A DNA stretch of 64,000 nt, from positions 36,875,703-36,939,702 of the forward strand of contig CP154954.1 of the NCBI GenBank assembly GCA_039621445.1, in the 5' to 3' direction. Every line of letters begins with the position of its first letter. Position 1 is the first letter of the stretch. The notes beneath the pieces were generated by a model. The model was not told where the DNA came from, made no database searches, and saw only the letters and a program-made list of their open reading frames with translations. Both the position numbers and the translations under genes were made by a program. This DNA comes from Euglena gracilis. Taxonomy: Eukaryota > Euglenida > Euglenophyceae > Euglenales. Of the stretch, positions 19,301-34,300 are shown piece after piece.

Positions 19301-22300
19301 CCTGTGTTTGGCAGACCCTAGGGTCGCCAAAGGTCGCCATGGTCGCCAATCGTGGGCAGGTCGGTGTCAAAAAATTCCGTCCACGTCAAATTAACGCAAC
19401 ATACACACAAAAGGTAATGCACACACAAGGGATTTTTTTTTTAGGGCCCTGGAACAGTTGCCTACGCCGCTACAATGCAAAAAAGACTGAGTAGGAAATA
19501 CCCATAGCGACCTTTGGCGACCGTGGGCAGACCCTAGGGTCTGCCCACACCCCCCCCCCCCCAGGCCAGATCCGGGAGGCCCCCCCCGCCCCCCGGATTT
19601 CGGGGCCGAAGGCCCGGATTTTGACCTGAAAATGTAAGTAAAAATCACAATCTGCAAATTACAGAAAAAAATCGATTTTTCTGGGTCTAAATAAATTTCA
19701 GAAGAAAGTTCAAAAAATGAAGTTTCAAAAGGTTTTGGCGCTATTTTGGATCCTATGGGATGCTATTACCCCCCCCCCCCCAAATAATACCCCCCCCCTT
19801 GGGCCGGGATTTGGGGCAAAAAAATAATACCGGGGGGGGGGCTTACAAAGGCCAAGTGCCATATTGCCAAACATTGCAGGCGGTGCAATATCTCACCAAA
19901 ATGCCCCCTTACGCGACAATGCACAACACCCCCTGGGAGGCCTCTGAAGCAAATTACATGCCTTGAAAAAAGAACCAGGTAAAATACCCCCCCCCCCCCC
20001 CCCCAGGATCAGCCCCCCCCCCCCCCCCCCAACAAGGCCCCCCCGCCGATTGGGGGAAGGCCGGTGACCTGATGAAATCACAATTCCAAACAGAAAATCA
20101 ATTTTGGCTGATCAATGGTTCAAAAAATTTCAAGGTTGGGCTAATTTGGGGACCCCCTACCGGGGGGCAATGCAAAGGGGGGCCCAATGCCCCCAAAACA
20201 TGAATTTTCCCCCCCCCCCCCCCCCCAAGCAAACCCCCACCGTCAACCCCCCCCCGGACCCCCAAAATAACCACCCCCCCCCCAAAAAACAAAGACCTAA
20301 AAAAAACCCCCCCAAAACCCCCCAACAAATTCCCAAAAAAAAAAAAAAACCCCCCCCCACCCCCCCCCCCCTTGACCCCCCCGTGTCCCCCCCCGTGACC
20401 CCCCCGTGACCCGAACCACCCCCGGAGGAGTGATCCATATTGGGCGGAGAGGACATTTTTGGTGGGTTTTGGTTTTTCACCTCCAAAATTTGACTTCAAA
20501 AATGCAGCTGGATTTGAGCTTTTATGCCTGTTGTTGGGGGACCCACTGGGTCCATTTGCCAGCCCACCAGACCCCGAACAAGGAAATAAGATTCGCATAA
20601 AATTGTGAGAAAGAGATCACATGAACATTTTTTTTTCCGGCCCAGATGGCCGTTTTGTACACTTTTCCCACTGGCTGACTTAGCCGTTTTCGGGGGGTGG
20701 GGGTCAAAAAATCAATGTTTTCGAAATTTCTCGAAAATGATGCAAAATCAAAGGAAATTTCCGGAGACCTGATTTGAAGCCCTTGGAATACCCTATCTAC
20801 TGGGATTTTGGTTTCCCTGCAACTCCCCGCCTAGCCCGAGATACGTTTACGAGAGCGAGAACGAGAGGTTTTTTTTTACGAGAGCGTTTTTCGGCCAATT
20901 TGGACATTTTGTACATTTTTCCACTGTCCGACTTAGCCGTTTTCCGCCAAAAAAGTCGGTAAAAAGCGAAATAAATCGAATTTTTTTTTGCCCGAAACGG
21001 TTTTTTTGGCCTCCCGCACCCGGACAAACTGCTTTTGAGCCGAAAATGACCTTTTTTCGACCCGCCAGCGCCCCGTTTTGGGCCGCCAACCCATTGACTT
21101 TGGGGTCAAAAAGTCGGAAAAAATTCGAAAATTTTTTTTGCGAAACGATTTTTTTTTGGGCTCCCGGACCCGGAAAAACTGCTTTTGAGCCGAAAATGAG
21201 TGTTTTTCGACCCGCCAGCACCCGGGTTTGGGATGCCAGCTCATTGACTTTGGGCCAAAGCCGGGTCAAAAAAGTCGGGAAAAATCGAAAAAAATTTTCC
21301 CGGAACGATGTTTTTTGGCCTCCCGGACCCGAAAAAACTGTTCTTGGGCCGAAAATGAGCGTTTTTTTTTTTGACCCGCCAGCGCCCCCGCTTTTGGGCC
21401 TGAAACCAATGGACTTAGGGTCATTTTCGGGTCAAAAAGTCGAAAAAAAATCGAAAAACTTTTTTTGCCCGAAACGATGTTTTTTTTTTTGGCCTCCCGG
21501 ACCCAGAAAAGGTGTTTTTTTTGAGCCAAAAAAGAGCGTTTTTCCACCCCCCGGCGCCCCGTTTCGGGCACAAAACCCTTGCATTTCAGTCAAAAGAGCT
21601 CCTTGTAGTGGGCCGGTTTAAATGGGGGGTCAATGAAGGGGTGGGTGCGCGCTCATTAAGAGCTCAGCACTACTCAGAACCTGGTCCGACCCCTCCCCTA
21701 GATGTTGGGGGGGGTCCGCACCCCAGGGTTCGATATAAGAAGGGCGTACATGGTTTAGGTGGGGGGGTCCCCCCCACCCCCCCCCCTCCTGACCCGCAGG
21801 GGGGGTCCGGACCACCCCCCCCCCCACCTGCAAGGGGCGTCCGGACCGACCCTGGGGGGTACCCTCACCCCCCCCTATTTGGCTAATGGCCGGGCTCCTT
21901 CAGACCCCCAATTAGCCAATTAGGGGGGGGGACAATTAGGGGGGGGGGGGGGCTCGAGGACCCCGACCCCATAATTTTTGACGTGTGCAAAATTGGTCGA
22001 TTTTTTGTGCATTTTTGGATTGGTTATGACTTCTTCTTATCCAGCAATTTTTAACATTTTCGAAACGGACGTTTTTGGAGGTTTTCTGAGCCCTTGCCGA
22101 AATTGGCCAAAGTTGGCCAAGGGAACGTCCATTGGCCAATTGGGCTAACCCCCCCCCCTAATTGGCTAATGGACCTCCCTTAAGGACCCCCCAATTAGCC
22201 AATTGGGGGGGGGGGGGGCAATTAGGGGGGGGGGTGAGGGTACCCGGGCCCGGGACCCCCCCCAAAAAGGGTCAATTTTTTCCTCCGGCGCTTTGCGCCG

Positions 22301-25300
22301 AAAATTTTTTGCATTTTTGGCCAATTTTTGCCCAAAAAATGTCCAAAATGGCACTTTTGGTCGATTTGGGGGTCAAGAATTTTCGGCCCGGCGCTTTGCG
22401 CTGGGCCGAAAATCGGTCACCCTGACCGCGCCACTGTTTAGCTGGGGGGGTGTCCCCCCCCCCCCCCCCCTCCTCGCCCGCAGGGGGGGGGGTCCGGACC
22501 CCCCCCCCCCTCCTCTCCTTATATCGAACCCTGCCCCCCGCCCCCCTCCTTGACAGGTGCCAAAAATAACGGAAAGTTTTCTTCCGGGGCTGTGCGCCGG
22601 AAAATGAGCACAAACACCCCTTTTGCTGACTTTTGGCTATATTGCCCTTTTTTTTTGATGTGTTGGTGTTTTCCCCCAAAAACATGTTCAAAAAATTTCA
22701 AATAATGAGCAATTTTGGATCGATTTTTGAAGAAAAATCAGGGATTTTTGACCGATTTCGACCCGATTTCCGGCCCTTTGCCCGTCCATGAAATCGAAAA
22801 ATTTTCGGCCCCCCCTCAGTTTCGAGGCAGGAGGGGGGGTCCGACCCACCCGCCCCCCTCCGTGTCGGGAGGGGGGTTCCGACCCCTCAAGGCTTCCCAT
22901 TCATCCCTGCTCACCCCCCAATTGGCTACTTGTCCAGGGAAATCCAGGGAAGCGGAGATTTTGCGGGGGTCAAATTTGCTTTCGGCGCCTTCGGCGTCGA
23001 AGGCAAATGGCCACTTTCCTTGAGGAGGCAAATTTGGCAGAACGCTTTGGTCACTTCGGGGGGACACTGAGAGGGGTGAAGCATTTCCACTGGGTATGAT
23101 CTGATTTACATCAGCTGTGTTGCTCTGAAGAGCCATGGGGTTGCAGTGGTATGTTCAGAGAGTGATTTGTTGGATTTAGAAAGCATTTGCAAAAAATCAC
23201 AAAATTTTTTACTGCCAAGTACCAAAGTCTCTGCAACAGAATCCCAAAAATTTGACAGCAGTCTCAAAAATTTTGGCGAAAGGTCCCAGGCGTTTTGGCA
23301 AAGGAGCCCAAAATTATGGCAAAGGTGGTCAACAATTTTAGCGGGACGTTCCAAAATTGTGAGTGTTAGGTGTAAATGAGCGTCGAGGCGAGGAAATGAA
23401 AGTCGTCAGAGCACATTTTTGCTTCATGTGGGGCTAACGTCTTGGGTAAGGAGTGCCAATATTCATGGCACTTGGGGTCAATATTTTGTGTACCAGGGGC
23501 CTGGGATTTGGGACTTGGGGCCAAATTTCAAGGACGAGGTGCCGACATTTCCAGGAATGGCTGTAAATGAAGCTCTGGAACGTCCTGCCTTTTCCCCTGA
23601 TTCCACAGCCATTTTGGGAACAGGAATAATTTGGGGGAGCACGGACCGATTCATCAGTTGAACGCGATGAACTGCAGTCGGTTTGAACCAAAGTTCAAGA
23701 ACAGGAAGAATGCCTCCGAATTGACACCATTTTGTACAGTCATTTTTACCAGTCTGGTGCTATTCACAGATTTACAAACTGCATTCTTGGGAGTGGATAC
23801 CAACCGGAACGGGTGGATCTGCCGGGATGAGTTTGGTGCTATTTTCAAAGCTCTCAATTTCCCCATTGCGCAAGAGGTGGGCTGCATTTGCTTTTGTTTG
23901 TGTTCATGTCTGCCATTTTCGCCCCCTTCAAGTGCATTATTTATTATCATGCATTATTTTGGGTTTCAGGGGCAGACAATTTAGCAACCCCAATGGATTT
24001 TAGAATCCATTTTGTAATTTCTGTTCTTTTTTTCCATTTGAAACCATGTAACCCCCCCCCCCCCAATAAGTGCGCAGTGCCCTAATAAGTGCGCAACTAT
24101 CTCAGGTTGAAAAGCACACACAATTCTCAAAACTGTCTTTTTCAGACCCAATATTTCTATCGTCCAAGCCCAAATTTGACACATTTGACACATAATCACT
24201 TGACACATAACTTGAAATCACAAAACAGGGAGAAAAATGAAAAAGAGTGGGGGTAACGTTTTTGGCTTTGCCCTAAAACGTGCGCAATGCCCTAATAAGT
24301 GCGCACCCCTTGGGGTCCGAAACTACGTCCTTAAAATGCGCGCACCCGTGCACTTATAGGGGGGGTTTATGCGCAAAAGAGGTTGCCCCCAAATCACCCC
24401 CCCCTCCAAATAGTGAACCCCACTCAAAAATTATATAATTCCTCTGAGGCTGGAGGTTGTATATATGGCACAAACCCGGGTGAGGGTAGGGGTACATTCT
24501 CAATGAGAGAGAAGGGTTTGGGTGGGAGTTGCTGCTACCTACCCAGGGCCTCCCCTTTCCCCGGCGTTTGGCTTAGCTCTAAACAGCTTACTCTAAAAAG
24601 ATAAGAAAGATAAGAAAAGAAAGATAAGATAAGAGCTCAGCGACCGCCCCCCCCCCCATATGACCGCCCCCCCCCCTCAAAAAAGACAGAAGCTCTTTTG
24701 ACCCAGCCCAAAAAAAAATCGCCAAAAGTGGCCTTTTTTTTCCAAAAAAAAATGGCCATAATTTCCCGCTTTTTGTCCAATGGGGCTTAGCCTAGCACAA
24801 ACAGCCATACCCATTCGAAAAATCTCCCACCCAGGCTTCTTTACCAACCCCAGAGGGTGCCTTATGCTATGGGGTGCCTGCCCATAGCAGGCACCCCCCA
24901 CGAGGGGTTTCGCCCCCCGTTGCCTGCCAACTCAGCCATTTTCCCCTTGAAAATGGCTACTTTCGGGCCCCCAGCACCTTAGAGTGGGGGGATGCGTTGA
25001 GTGGGGGGTGGTGTGAGTGGGGGGATGCGTTGTTGAGGGGTGGCAGGGGGGAACACAACATGGACCCTCAAAAGGCGACGCAGAAAAATGCAAACAAATG
25101 CAAAAAAAAGCACACAAAACAATCAAAAAAAACTCAAGTTTGCATGTAAAAATCCTTTAGGAGCTCCCCCAGGATGTGCATTTTCTGCTGGAGAGGATTT
25201 GGAAAGGTTTTTGGCTCCGCCGGCCTGGAAAAAATAATTTTGACATAAAAAATCAGTATTCTGTTGCAAAAAATGCAAAAAATAACAAAAAATGCACAGA

Positions 25301-28300
25301 TTTTTGGTCTCGGGGGAAAATCTGGGCCAAAAGAATTTCTCACAATAAAAAATTTTCCACCAAAAACCAAAAATCTCCAGAAAAAAAGCACAAACAAAGA
25401 CAAAAAAATGTAAAGAAACGCAAATTTTGCCAAAATCAGAAACACAAAAAAACCTGCAAAAAATGCATTTGTGTTCCGCCCCTGTGTGTCGGGGTGGGGG
25501 GCTGGGGGGTTGGGGTACGTAGGGTCATGTGGGGTGCTGTGGGGGGCTCCACTTTACACCACCTCGTTTTGGGGCGTAATATCTCAGGCTGAGGCGGGGA
25601 GTTGCCGGGAAATCGAAACATCATTTGATTGGGCGTTTTAAGGGCTTCAATCCAGGTCTCCAAACATTTTCCTTGATTTTGCTGCATTTTCGAGACATTT
25701 GGCATTTCGCGAAATTTTGGCCCCAAAAAACGGCCAAAATTGGCCGAGAACGTGGCCGTTTCTTTGGCCAGAAGGGGAGAAAAAAGTGAACCGACGGGCA
25801 TATTAAGCTTTCCTTAAAATTTATTTTAGGTCGCCTGACATGTATGTCTTTACATTCCACAATTTCTGAGAAATTTGGGGAAATCGACTTTTTTACCCAA
25901 AAGCCAAAACGGCAGGGCCAGAAGCCTGCAGCGCTTTTTTGGGTTAGGCGGAAAGTTGAATCAAATTTGGCATGGCGAAACTTTTCATTTTTGCTGTTTT
26001 TTTTGGCTTTCGTGGTTTTTATTTAATGGAAAAAATGCGAGTTATTGTCCAAAATATACACCATGTTGATTGATGTGTAGTGTTCCAGAATGAAGAAAAA
26101 AAAAAACTCCCCAGAGGAGAAAGCCTAAAAATGTGCATCCTGGGGGAACTCCTGAAGCAATTTACATGCAAATTGTGTTTTTTGTGTTTTTGTGTTGTTT
26201 ACATGTGTTTTTTTGAGGGTCCTGTTGCGTCTTTCCCCCCTGGGGGTGGGTCCAAACCTCCTCCCAAATCCATGGGGGGATGGTCTTGATCAGGGATCAA
26301 GACCAAGGCCGGGGTGGAGACCCGCCTCTGGTTTTTAGAACAGTGGAGGATTTACAAGGGAACAGAAAAGTTGACTCTAACTCCAACCCTGACCCCAAAC
26401 ACTGACCCTGACCCTGACCCTAACATTCACCCCAGCCCTGATTTTGACCTTAGCCCTGACTCTTACCCTAACATTGATCCTAACCATTACCCTACCCCTG
26501 ATCCTGACCTGACCCTAAATTTGACCCTAAGTGCTAATTTTTGGTGACTGAATTCCTCCTGGCAGGGGAGGGGCCCCGCCCCCCTGCACCCCCCGCCAAA
26601 GAACAAAATCCCTTTGTGTGTGCAAGGCCCCTCATCCACGGGGTAAACACTGTGAATAAACTTGTAAAGCTAACTTAGCCAGCTGACAGCTTCCTAGCAG
26701 GGGGAGGCTGCCCCCCCAATTGTTTAAGACAATAAAAATTCATAGGCAGGGAGGCTAGCCGCCCCCCCCCTTTTTTTTTTTTTTTGTTTCCAATAACAAA
26801 ATGCCTTTATGTGTGCACAGCTGTGCTGGGCCCAAACAATTTGGGCGAAAGTTCACCGTTGTGAGGCAGTTTGCAGGCTCATCTGTGGAACCTGTTGCGA
26901 CCTCTCCTCGGAAACCTTCATTCTTGCTCACGGTCTGCAGCGCCCCGTCCATTAGAGGTGAGCCGTCTGCGGCATGCCCCTGTGTGCGCCCGCAGTTGAA
27001 CCCATGAGCAGCGGCGACACACTGCAGGGGTTGGATCACGCGAACGTGTGCAGGACTGGTGTCTGACCCACTCCTTTGTGTGGGGACCCCCAGTCATCAG
27101 TACTTGTTAAGGCCAGCCGGATGGAAGAAAGCGCAACCCCGGGAGAAAAGGGAACCCACTCCATTTGTGAAGAGCCATAGTGTGAGCCTCTGAGCCTACC
27201 GCCATGACTGAGTCACCACCACCTGAACCAGAGCCTGAGCATCAGTCCACACTGCAGGACATCGAGGAGATCCGTCATAGGAAGTGTGCACATATATGCA
27301 TATTTGCGCTATCGTGCGCCTGAGGCGGATGTCCCCCGTGCGCAGGTAGGCATTATTGTGCCATGCGATGTGCACACGTTGTTCCGGGCTGGTGGTGTTT
27401 TCAAACACCACAAGGTCACGGACTGCGGACGGTCTGGGGGTTCCTTTGGCAAAAGTCTGAAGTGCCGCACAGGCCGTCTAAGACGTTTGCCACTTCCCAC
27501 AGGCCCTGGGAAACGAAAGAATTATTTAAAGTCAGGCCAGGTTTTTCGGGTGGTGACCAGGGTCATGTGCACCGCCCCTCCCAACAACCCTTGATGTCTT
27601 TACCTTAAAGCAACTTTTGGGTGCGAGCAACATGAACGGCTTTTTTTGACTGATTCTCCAATTTTTCTTTCGTTATTTTGACTCCAAAATGACAAAAAAA
27701 GAAAGGTGGGGTTGCAAAGACTGGCAAATCCACTCTGCGGGGAGGGGAAGTGTAACAAGACGCCTCAAAGCATGCAATGCAAAAAATACAAAAAAATGCA
27801 AAATTGTTTGAAGAGCTCTCCTGGGTTGTACCTCCCCCCCCCCAAGCCCAACGAACACCCTTGCCCAACGAACAGGGGGTGTTCGGACCGTCTAGACTGT
27901 CACCATATACTTTTTTTTGTGTTGGACAAGGAAATACTCATTTTTTTGCTGTTGTGAGGATGCCAGAGATTCTGATTCAGGTCACGGTATTGATTCCAGT
28001 CAGGTTTCCGGATTTGTGGGGGGGGTCGACCCCACCACCCCCTGCAAGACCCCCCCATCACACCTCCCAAACTTCAACATTTTCTCAAAATTTTGATTTT
28101 GCGAGTTTTTTTGAAACAAAAAATGCCATTGAAAGTCCAAAAAAATTTAAAAAAAAACGTCAGCAAAATTTGATTGTGCAAAAATTTGGTCCACTTTTTT
28201 TTGACCTTCGTTTTTTTTGACCCCCCCAAAAAACTACTAATTTTTAACCCTGATTTTTTGAGACTTTTTGTGAAAAAAAATGGTTTCCCATCAAAAAATC

Positions 28301-31300
28301 ATGTGTTTTGGGTTCGTTTTTTCAAAAAAAGATTCAAAAAATTTTCTGGCTAACATCCCCATTTTCCCGAAGTCGGTGAAAATGCTGTGGTGGGTTGGTG
28401 GTCGACCCCCCCCACCTCCCGGGTGGGGGGTCGACCCCCCACCAGGCCTTCCCATTCTGCCCTGGCATGCACTGATTATGCACGTTTCAAGGCTACACTG
28501 AAAAGGTGACAGAATTAGTGAACACCCATGTCCAACGAACGCCCCCCGTTCGGACCGTCTAGGTTGTCACTTTAGTGTTCGTTGGGCTTGGGGGGGGGGA
28601 GGTACGTTTTTTTGGAGAGATTTTTTGGAGAGATAAAATTTTTCACCCTCTGGACTCTGGAGAAACATTCCATTCACTGTGTATTATTTTTTTTCCGCAT
28701 TTCCCCCCAAAAACAAAATGAAACTGCCTTGCAATTCATGTTTAAAAAGTTCTAAGCAGTCAAAGCAAACCAGCAAGATACCCCATCTTCGCATGGGCAA
28801 GCCAATGCCTCACGCAGGAATAAAAAAAATCGAAAAATCATTGTGTCATTACAATTTCTGGCAAATCATTTTGACATGAAAAGGTTATCCTCCCTTTCAG
28901 CATGGTGTAGGTGGGCTTGAATCAAGACCCTCAGGGGCAGGCTTCTGCTTAAGGGTTCGCAATATCCCCCCGGGGGTAGTGCACGAGAAAAACGGACGAG
29001 AAGCATATTTGGATTGGGGGCAGAAATGTGTCCACAGGGCAGACTTCTACGGAATCAAGGTAAACGACAACAAAATCCTGCGGCAGTGCAGTGCATTGTT
29101 TTGTATCGCAGCGAAGTGGCAGTGGCGTTACAATGCTTTGGGTTTGAGAACAAAGAGGAACGTCGGTGCAGTGGTGGTGTGTATTTTGAGGCTCTCAGGT
29201 ACTGATGTGCCTCAACTCCTACGTGTGGACCCCCCAGGGGTCCACAGGGGTTTAATGCAATCAACAGGGATTTTGCCCAACCTAGTTTTAAGATGAGGCC
29301 TGGGATTATTACTGAGGGACCCCGCACAGCAATCAAGTTTGGTGGTAAGCAAGGACAGGGTTGGAGTCTCTGAGCTTCTCTTTGCAGTAAGAGCGAAGCT
29401 CACCCAGGAGGAAAGGTGTCTGATCCCCTTCCCCCCTTGGTTGGAAATGAAAACCGCATTGTCACCATGACCCCAGCCCCGTTCCGAGGATTTCTTTCCT
29501 GTCGCAAGCGACTCCATCCCAACTTTCTGAATCACCTCTGTTTGACCCCCAACTCCCCGCCAGGCCCAATTTATTCAGCCAACAAGGGGTCCAAACTGGG
29601 TAGGATTAGCCACCCCCCCCCAGTTTCGACCCCTGGCCCCCCCCAGGAGGTGGTTGGATGGGTGGGTGGGTGCGGACACCCCTCCCCTAAAAATATCTCT
29701 GATTTTATGATGTCCTCTGATAAAATATGGAAACAAAAGGTATGATTGTGACATGAAGGTTTGATTGCATTGTGTTTTGGGAACCTGTGGTATTTTGCTT
29801 TCATGTTTAACGTTGGAGAAATATGACAGTGTTTTTGGCATTGTCTAAAGAAAATTCAAGGTGCATTCCACAGATTGTCACAGGTGTCTTCACCCTCGGC
29901 TGGTCCTTGAACCAAATTTTCCAAGTCTTCATGATTCTCGAGGTAGGTGGGGGTTTGACATCCACCCCCCTCCCCGTGTCGGGAGGGGGCAGCCCTCCCC
30001 TCAGGGCCTCCCATGTATTCCTGCCCAACCCCAGCCAGCAGCCCTCATCCAGCCTCTGAGCTGGCTCCCTCATCCCAGGGTTTGTTTGAGAAGGGCAAGC
30101 TTTCTTCTCGACAGAAGTACATTTATCTTCTTATTAGGAATTAATGTGGGGATGGGGGACATGCCGGTTTTGGCTAAACCTGTTCCTAAAAAATCCCATC
30201 CGAAACCATTGAAACCATTGAAATTGAGAACCCCCAAACCACGCTGGATTACTCTGGATGTCTTTCTGGTCCTTTACCCATGTCCTGTCAGTGGGACCCC
30301 CTAGGGGTGTATCTGCAGCACAAATAAAAAAGCATAAAATATGTAGGGGGACCTCCTTAAATCATGTAGGTAGAACACCCTGGATATCATTTCTGCACAC
30401 CCTCGCCATGGTTTTCCAATACTGGCATATCTGGGCTCAAACCACAAACCACGTTTTTTTTTAAAGCATTTTCTATTGGCAATTCCACCCTTATTTTGCA
30501 GGAGGTGGATTTGCTCGTCGACGCTTTTGATTACAATAAAGATGGAAAAGTTTCTTATTTGGAGTTCTGCAATGCCATCACCAATGGTCCTTGGACACCT
30601 CTGAATGTGCAGGAGCGCAAAGTTGAAAGCCTGAGGTCATTGTGCTCCCTCCCTTGCAGGTTAATGGGCAGGTTTGGGCACAATGAGGATCAGGCTTCTT
30701 TGGGGCTGGGTGGGTCCAGGGCCGTGCTCCCATGGAGGGCGGGTTGGGCCGGAGGCTCGGGTATGGGTCGAAATTTTTTTCGCTTCACATCATACGTACA
30801 TTCATAAGTTCATGCCTGAGCTTATTTGGAAAAACCGCTTAGACAACCCGATTTTCAGGGGGGTACCCCGGGGGGGGGTCATGCGCCGGCTGCAGTGAGT
30901 GGAGGGACCCCTCACTCCACTCCCCTGGGGTCTTAGAAAGAATCCTGACGAGGATGGGTAAATGCCAAAGTGGATGGGTCAGGACAATCACAATCCCACA
31001 TGTTCCTGTGGCACAAGGCCTGCATTTTACCATGGTTTGGATTTGGGGTTGCGGTTGGCGCTGACTGAACTTCTTCAGGGTAATTGTCTTCACCAGGGCG
31101 CGCTAAGCCAAAAGGGAACCCACCCCTGGGGGAGGGGGAGCCAGACCCAGTTCCACCCCTTGTCCAGCCAGGTGGGGATTCGCCCCAATGTGTTTATTTG
31201 CACGCCCAATCCACCAGGGCAAATTTTGGAAAGGACAACATGAAAGACTACAGCAAATTTTTTCGGCTGCAGCAAATTCCGTGTGAGGTCAGTGGGGGGG

Positions 31301-34300
31301 CATTGCTTAACCCCCCCCACTTATAAACCCCCCGGGGTTAGTAGGATCCGGTTTGGTTGGTCGGCCGAAGGGGGGGGGGTTAGTAAGTGGGGGGTTTATA
31401 AGTCCCGGAATTGTTGGTGAAAATCCGAACCTCAAAAATGACCCCGAAACCCCCCAAAATGGCAATTTTTGGCAAAATTTGGTCAAAATGGCATTTTTGA
31501 TTATGGTCGATCTCAAAAAAGGGCCAAAAATCAGTTTTTGGGTGGTTTGAGGCAAAAAAAATCGTCCCCGGCGGCTTTCATTTTCCTTCCCCGAAGGGGG
31601 GGTTTATAAGTCCCGGTTTGGTTGGTCTGCCTGAGGGGGGGTTAGTAAGTGGGGGGGTTAGTAAGTGGGGGGGGGTTAGTAAGTGGGGGGGTTTAGTGTG
31701 TCCCAGCCGAGGGTCATTTGCGATTTTTGAACAATTGCCCATGTCGTTTTCCATTTCCAAAAAACCAGGCAGAAATTTTTTTGAAAACCAGTCAGTCATT
31801 TTTTGCCCTCTCTCCTTTTGACTCCTGCCCCACCCCATCCTGCTCATGACCAGGCTTCAATTTGTCGTAAATCAGCCCACCGGCCCAGCCAGACCCCCCC
31901 TCCTCCCCCTCCTCCTCTTGGTCCCTTTTCGTTCCGGCAGGAGCGATTTTCGGCCTAAGTCTCCTCCAGCACAAATTTCCTTACCCAAAGAAATGGTTTT
32001 GGCTGGGGTCCCGGATTTTGGATCATTTTGGGACCCCCAAAAAATGCAAAGAAAAAAGAGCAAAGCCCAATTGTGGCGCCAGGTGGCAGGCTGGGGAGCC
32101 GGGGGCGATTTCCCCCTCCCCCAAAATAGGCCCACAAGTCCATTTTGCCATTACTTCTGGCCGCCTTTCAAGAAAAATTCAGCACAAAGCGCCAAAAAAT
32201 TTTTTTCAGCTGGACCGACAAACCCAGACCCAGTTGGGACCCCCCGGGTATGCTCAGTCTGGACCATACCATTGATTTAGGCGTGTCTGACCCCACTCCC
32301 TGGGGGTGACCGATTCTTTCGAGTGACTGACTGGTTTTTGGCTCCAGACCCTCCTGGGGGTGGGGTAGGCCAGAATTGGCCAGGATTGGCCAAAAGTGGT
32401 CACTCATCGCCGAAGGCGCCGGAAAATTTTTGGGGGTTTTGTTCAAAATACATTGATTTTGAGCCATTTTGGCCGAGTGGCCAAAGTGACCCTTGGGGGG
32501 GGGGGTGGGAAGTGGGTGACTGGTTTTTGAAAGTGACTGGCTTGATTTTTTGACAGTGGAATTCTTCATCGTTTACTGAAGGCTTTAATTTAAGGCCCCA
32601 ATTCAACCCAAAGTACCCCCAGTGACATGATTTTTAAAGTTTCAAAGCATGTTACTGGGGGTACTTTGGGTTTATTTGGGGTTTCACCAGCAACTCCCGA
32701 TTATATAGGGGCCTGAAAACATTTTGGGGTTTATAAACCAAAATTATTTGGTTTATAAACACACAACAAAAAGTTGCGAGCACACCCTCAAATAAATCGG
32801 TGCGCACTTATTAGGCAAAGCACTCTTTTTCAATTTTTCCCTTCTTGTGATGTCAAGTAAATGACCCGAGTGATTATGTGTCAAACTTGGGCTTGGACAA
32901 TGGAAATATTTCTGTTCAGTTCTGAGAATTGTGTGTGCTTTCCGACCTGAGATGTGACAGTGATTTCTTCTTTGGGAGTGCGCACTTTTTAAGGAGGTAG
33001 TTTCGGACCCTTGGGGTGCTGTTGGCTGTTGTTAGAGCTTGTTAGGGCACTGCGCACTTGTCAGGGGGGGGGGGTGGTTGAAAGCCCACCGATGGTTCAT
33101 CCAGGAAAAATAAGAATTTTTTGGGTTGGTATAACAAGTTTTGAACAGAAATCTCCACTTTGTAAAAAGTGAACATTTGGGGGGGGGGTAGGAGGTGCAC
33201 AACGAAGAATTGGTATAAAATCAGTGTTTCACCACAGTTGTTTGTAAACACCAACCAGAAATTTTTTTTCTGGTGGTGTTTACAAACGTCGTTGGTCTTC
33301 AACTGTTCAACTGTGGTGAAACACCAATTTTATACCAATTCTTCGTTGTGCACCTCCTATTCATTCACGGCCCCATCCCTGGGGGTGTTGAAATTTGCTT
33401 GGAATTTGTTTGAGTTGAAATTGAAATTTGCTACACAAATTTCATCGTTTTGACACGTCCATCAAGGGCAGGTTTTATCATATGCAGTTGCCCAATCAAA
33501 AAAACTCTTCAAAAAAACTAATCTAAAAAAATTCAAACACAAAGCACAAAAAACGTGACACTGTTTTGGAGGCAACACATCTCCCCTTGGCAGGGAAGGT
33601 CAGGACGCTTCCCTGATCCCAGTCCTGGCTCCAGACTTTTTTGGGTGGGTATGACAAGTTGTGAACAGAAATATCCACTTTGGAAAAAGGGGGGGGGGGG
33701 GAGGAGGTGCACAACGAAGAATTGGTATAAAATCAGTTTCACCACAGTTGAACAGTTGAAGACCAACGAAACACCAACCAGAAAATTTTTTTTTGGTGGT
33801 GTTTACAAACGTCGTTGGTCTTCAACTGTTCAACTGTGGTGAAACACCAATTTTATACCAATTCTTCGTTGTGCACCTCCTATTCATTCACGGCCCCATC
33901 CCTGGGGGTGTTGAAATTTGCTTGGAATTTGTTTGAGTTGAAATTGAAATTTGCTACACAAATTTCATCGTTTTGACACGTCCATCAAGGGCAGGTTTTA
34001 TCATATGCAGTTGCCCAATCAAAAAAACTCTTCAAAAAAACTAATCTAAAAAAATTCAAACACAAAGCACAAAAAACGTGACACTGTTTTGGAGGCAACA
34101 CATCTCCCCTTGGCAGGGAAGGTCAGGACGCTTCCCTGATCCCAGTCCTGGCTCCAGACCATACCATTGCTTACCTACCCCAGGGGGGGGGGAGGGGGTC
34201 ACTGAAAGAGGCACACAGCTCAAGAACCAAACATTTGGGCCAAATTTGGGATGATAGATGATCCCTGGGGCTTTGTTTTGTCCCTGATCATTTCTTTTGG

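Noticed and set aside
23146-23379. 77-codon frame just before exon 2 (SESDLLDLESICKKSQNFLL)
   Set aside because: Most of it is an imperfect repeat of CAAAATTTTGGC-like words, the phase does not fit exon 2, and exon 1 at 16225 fits better.
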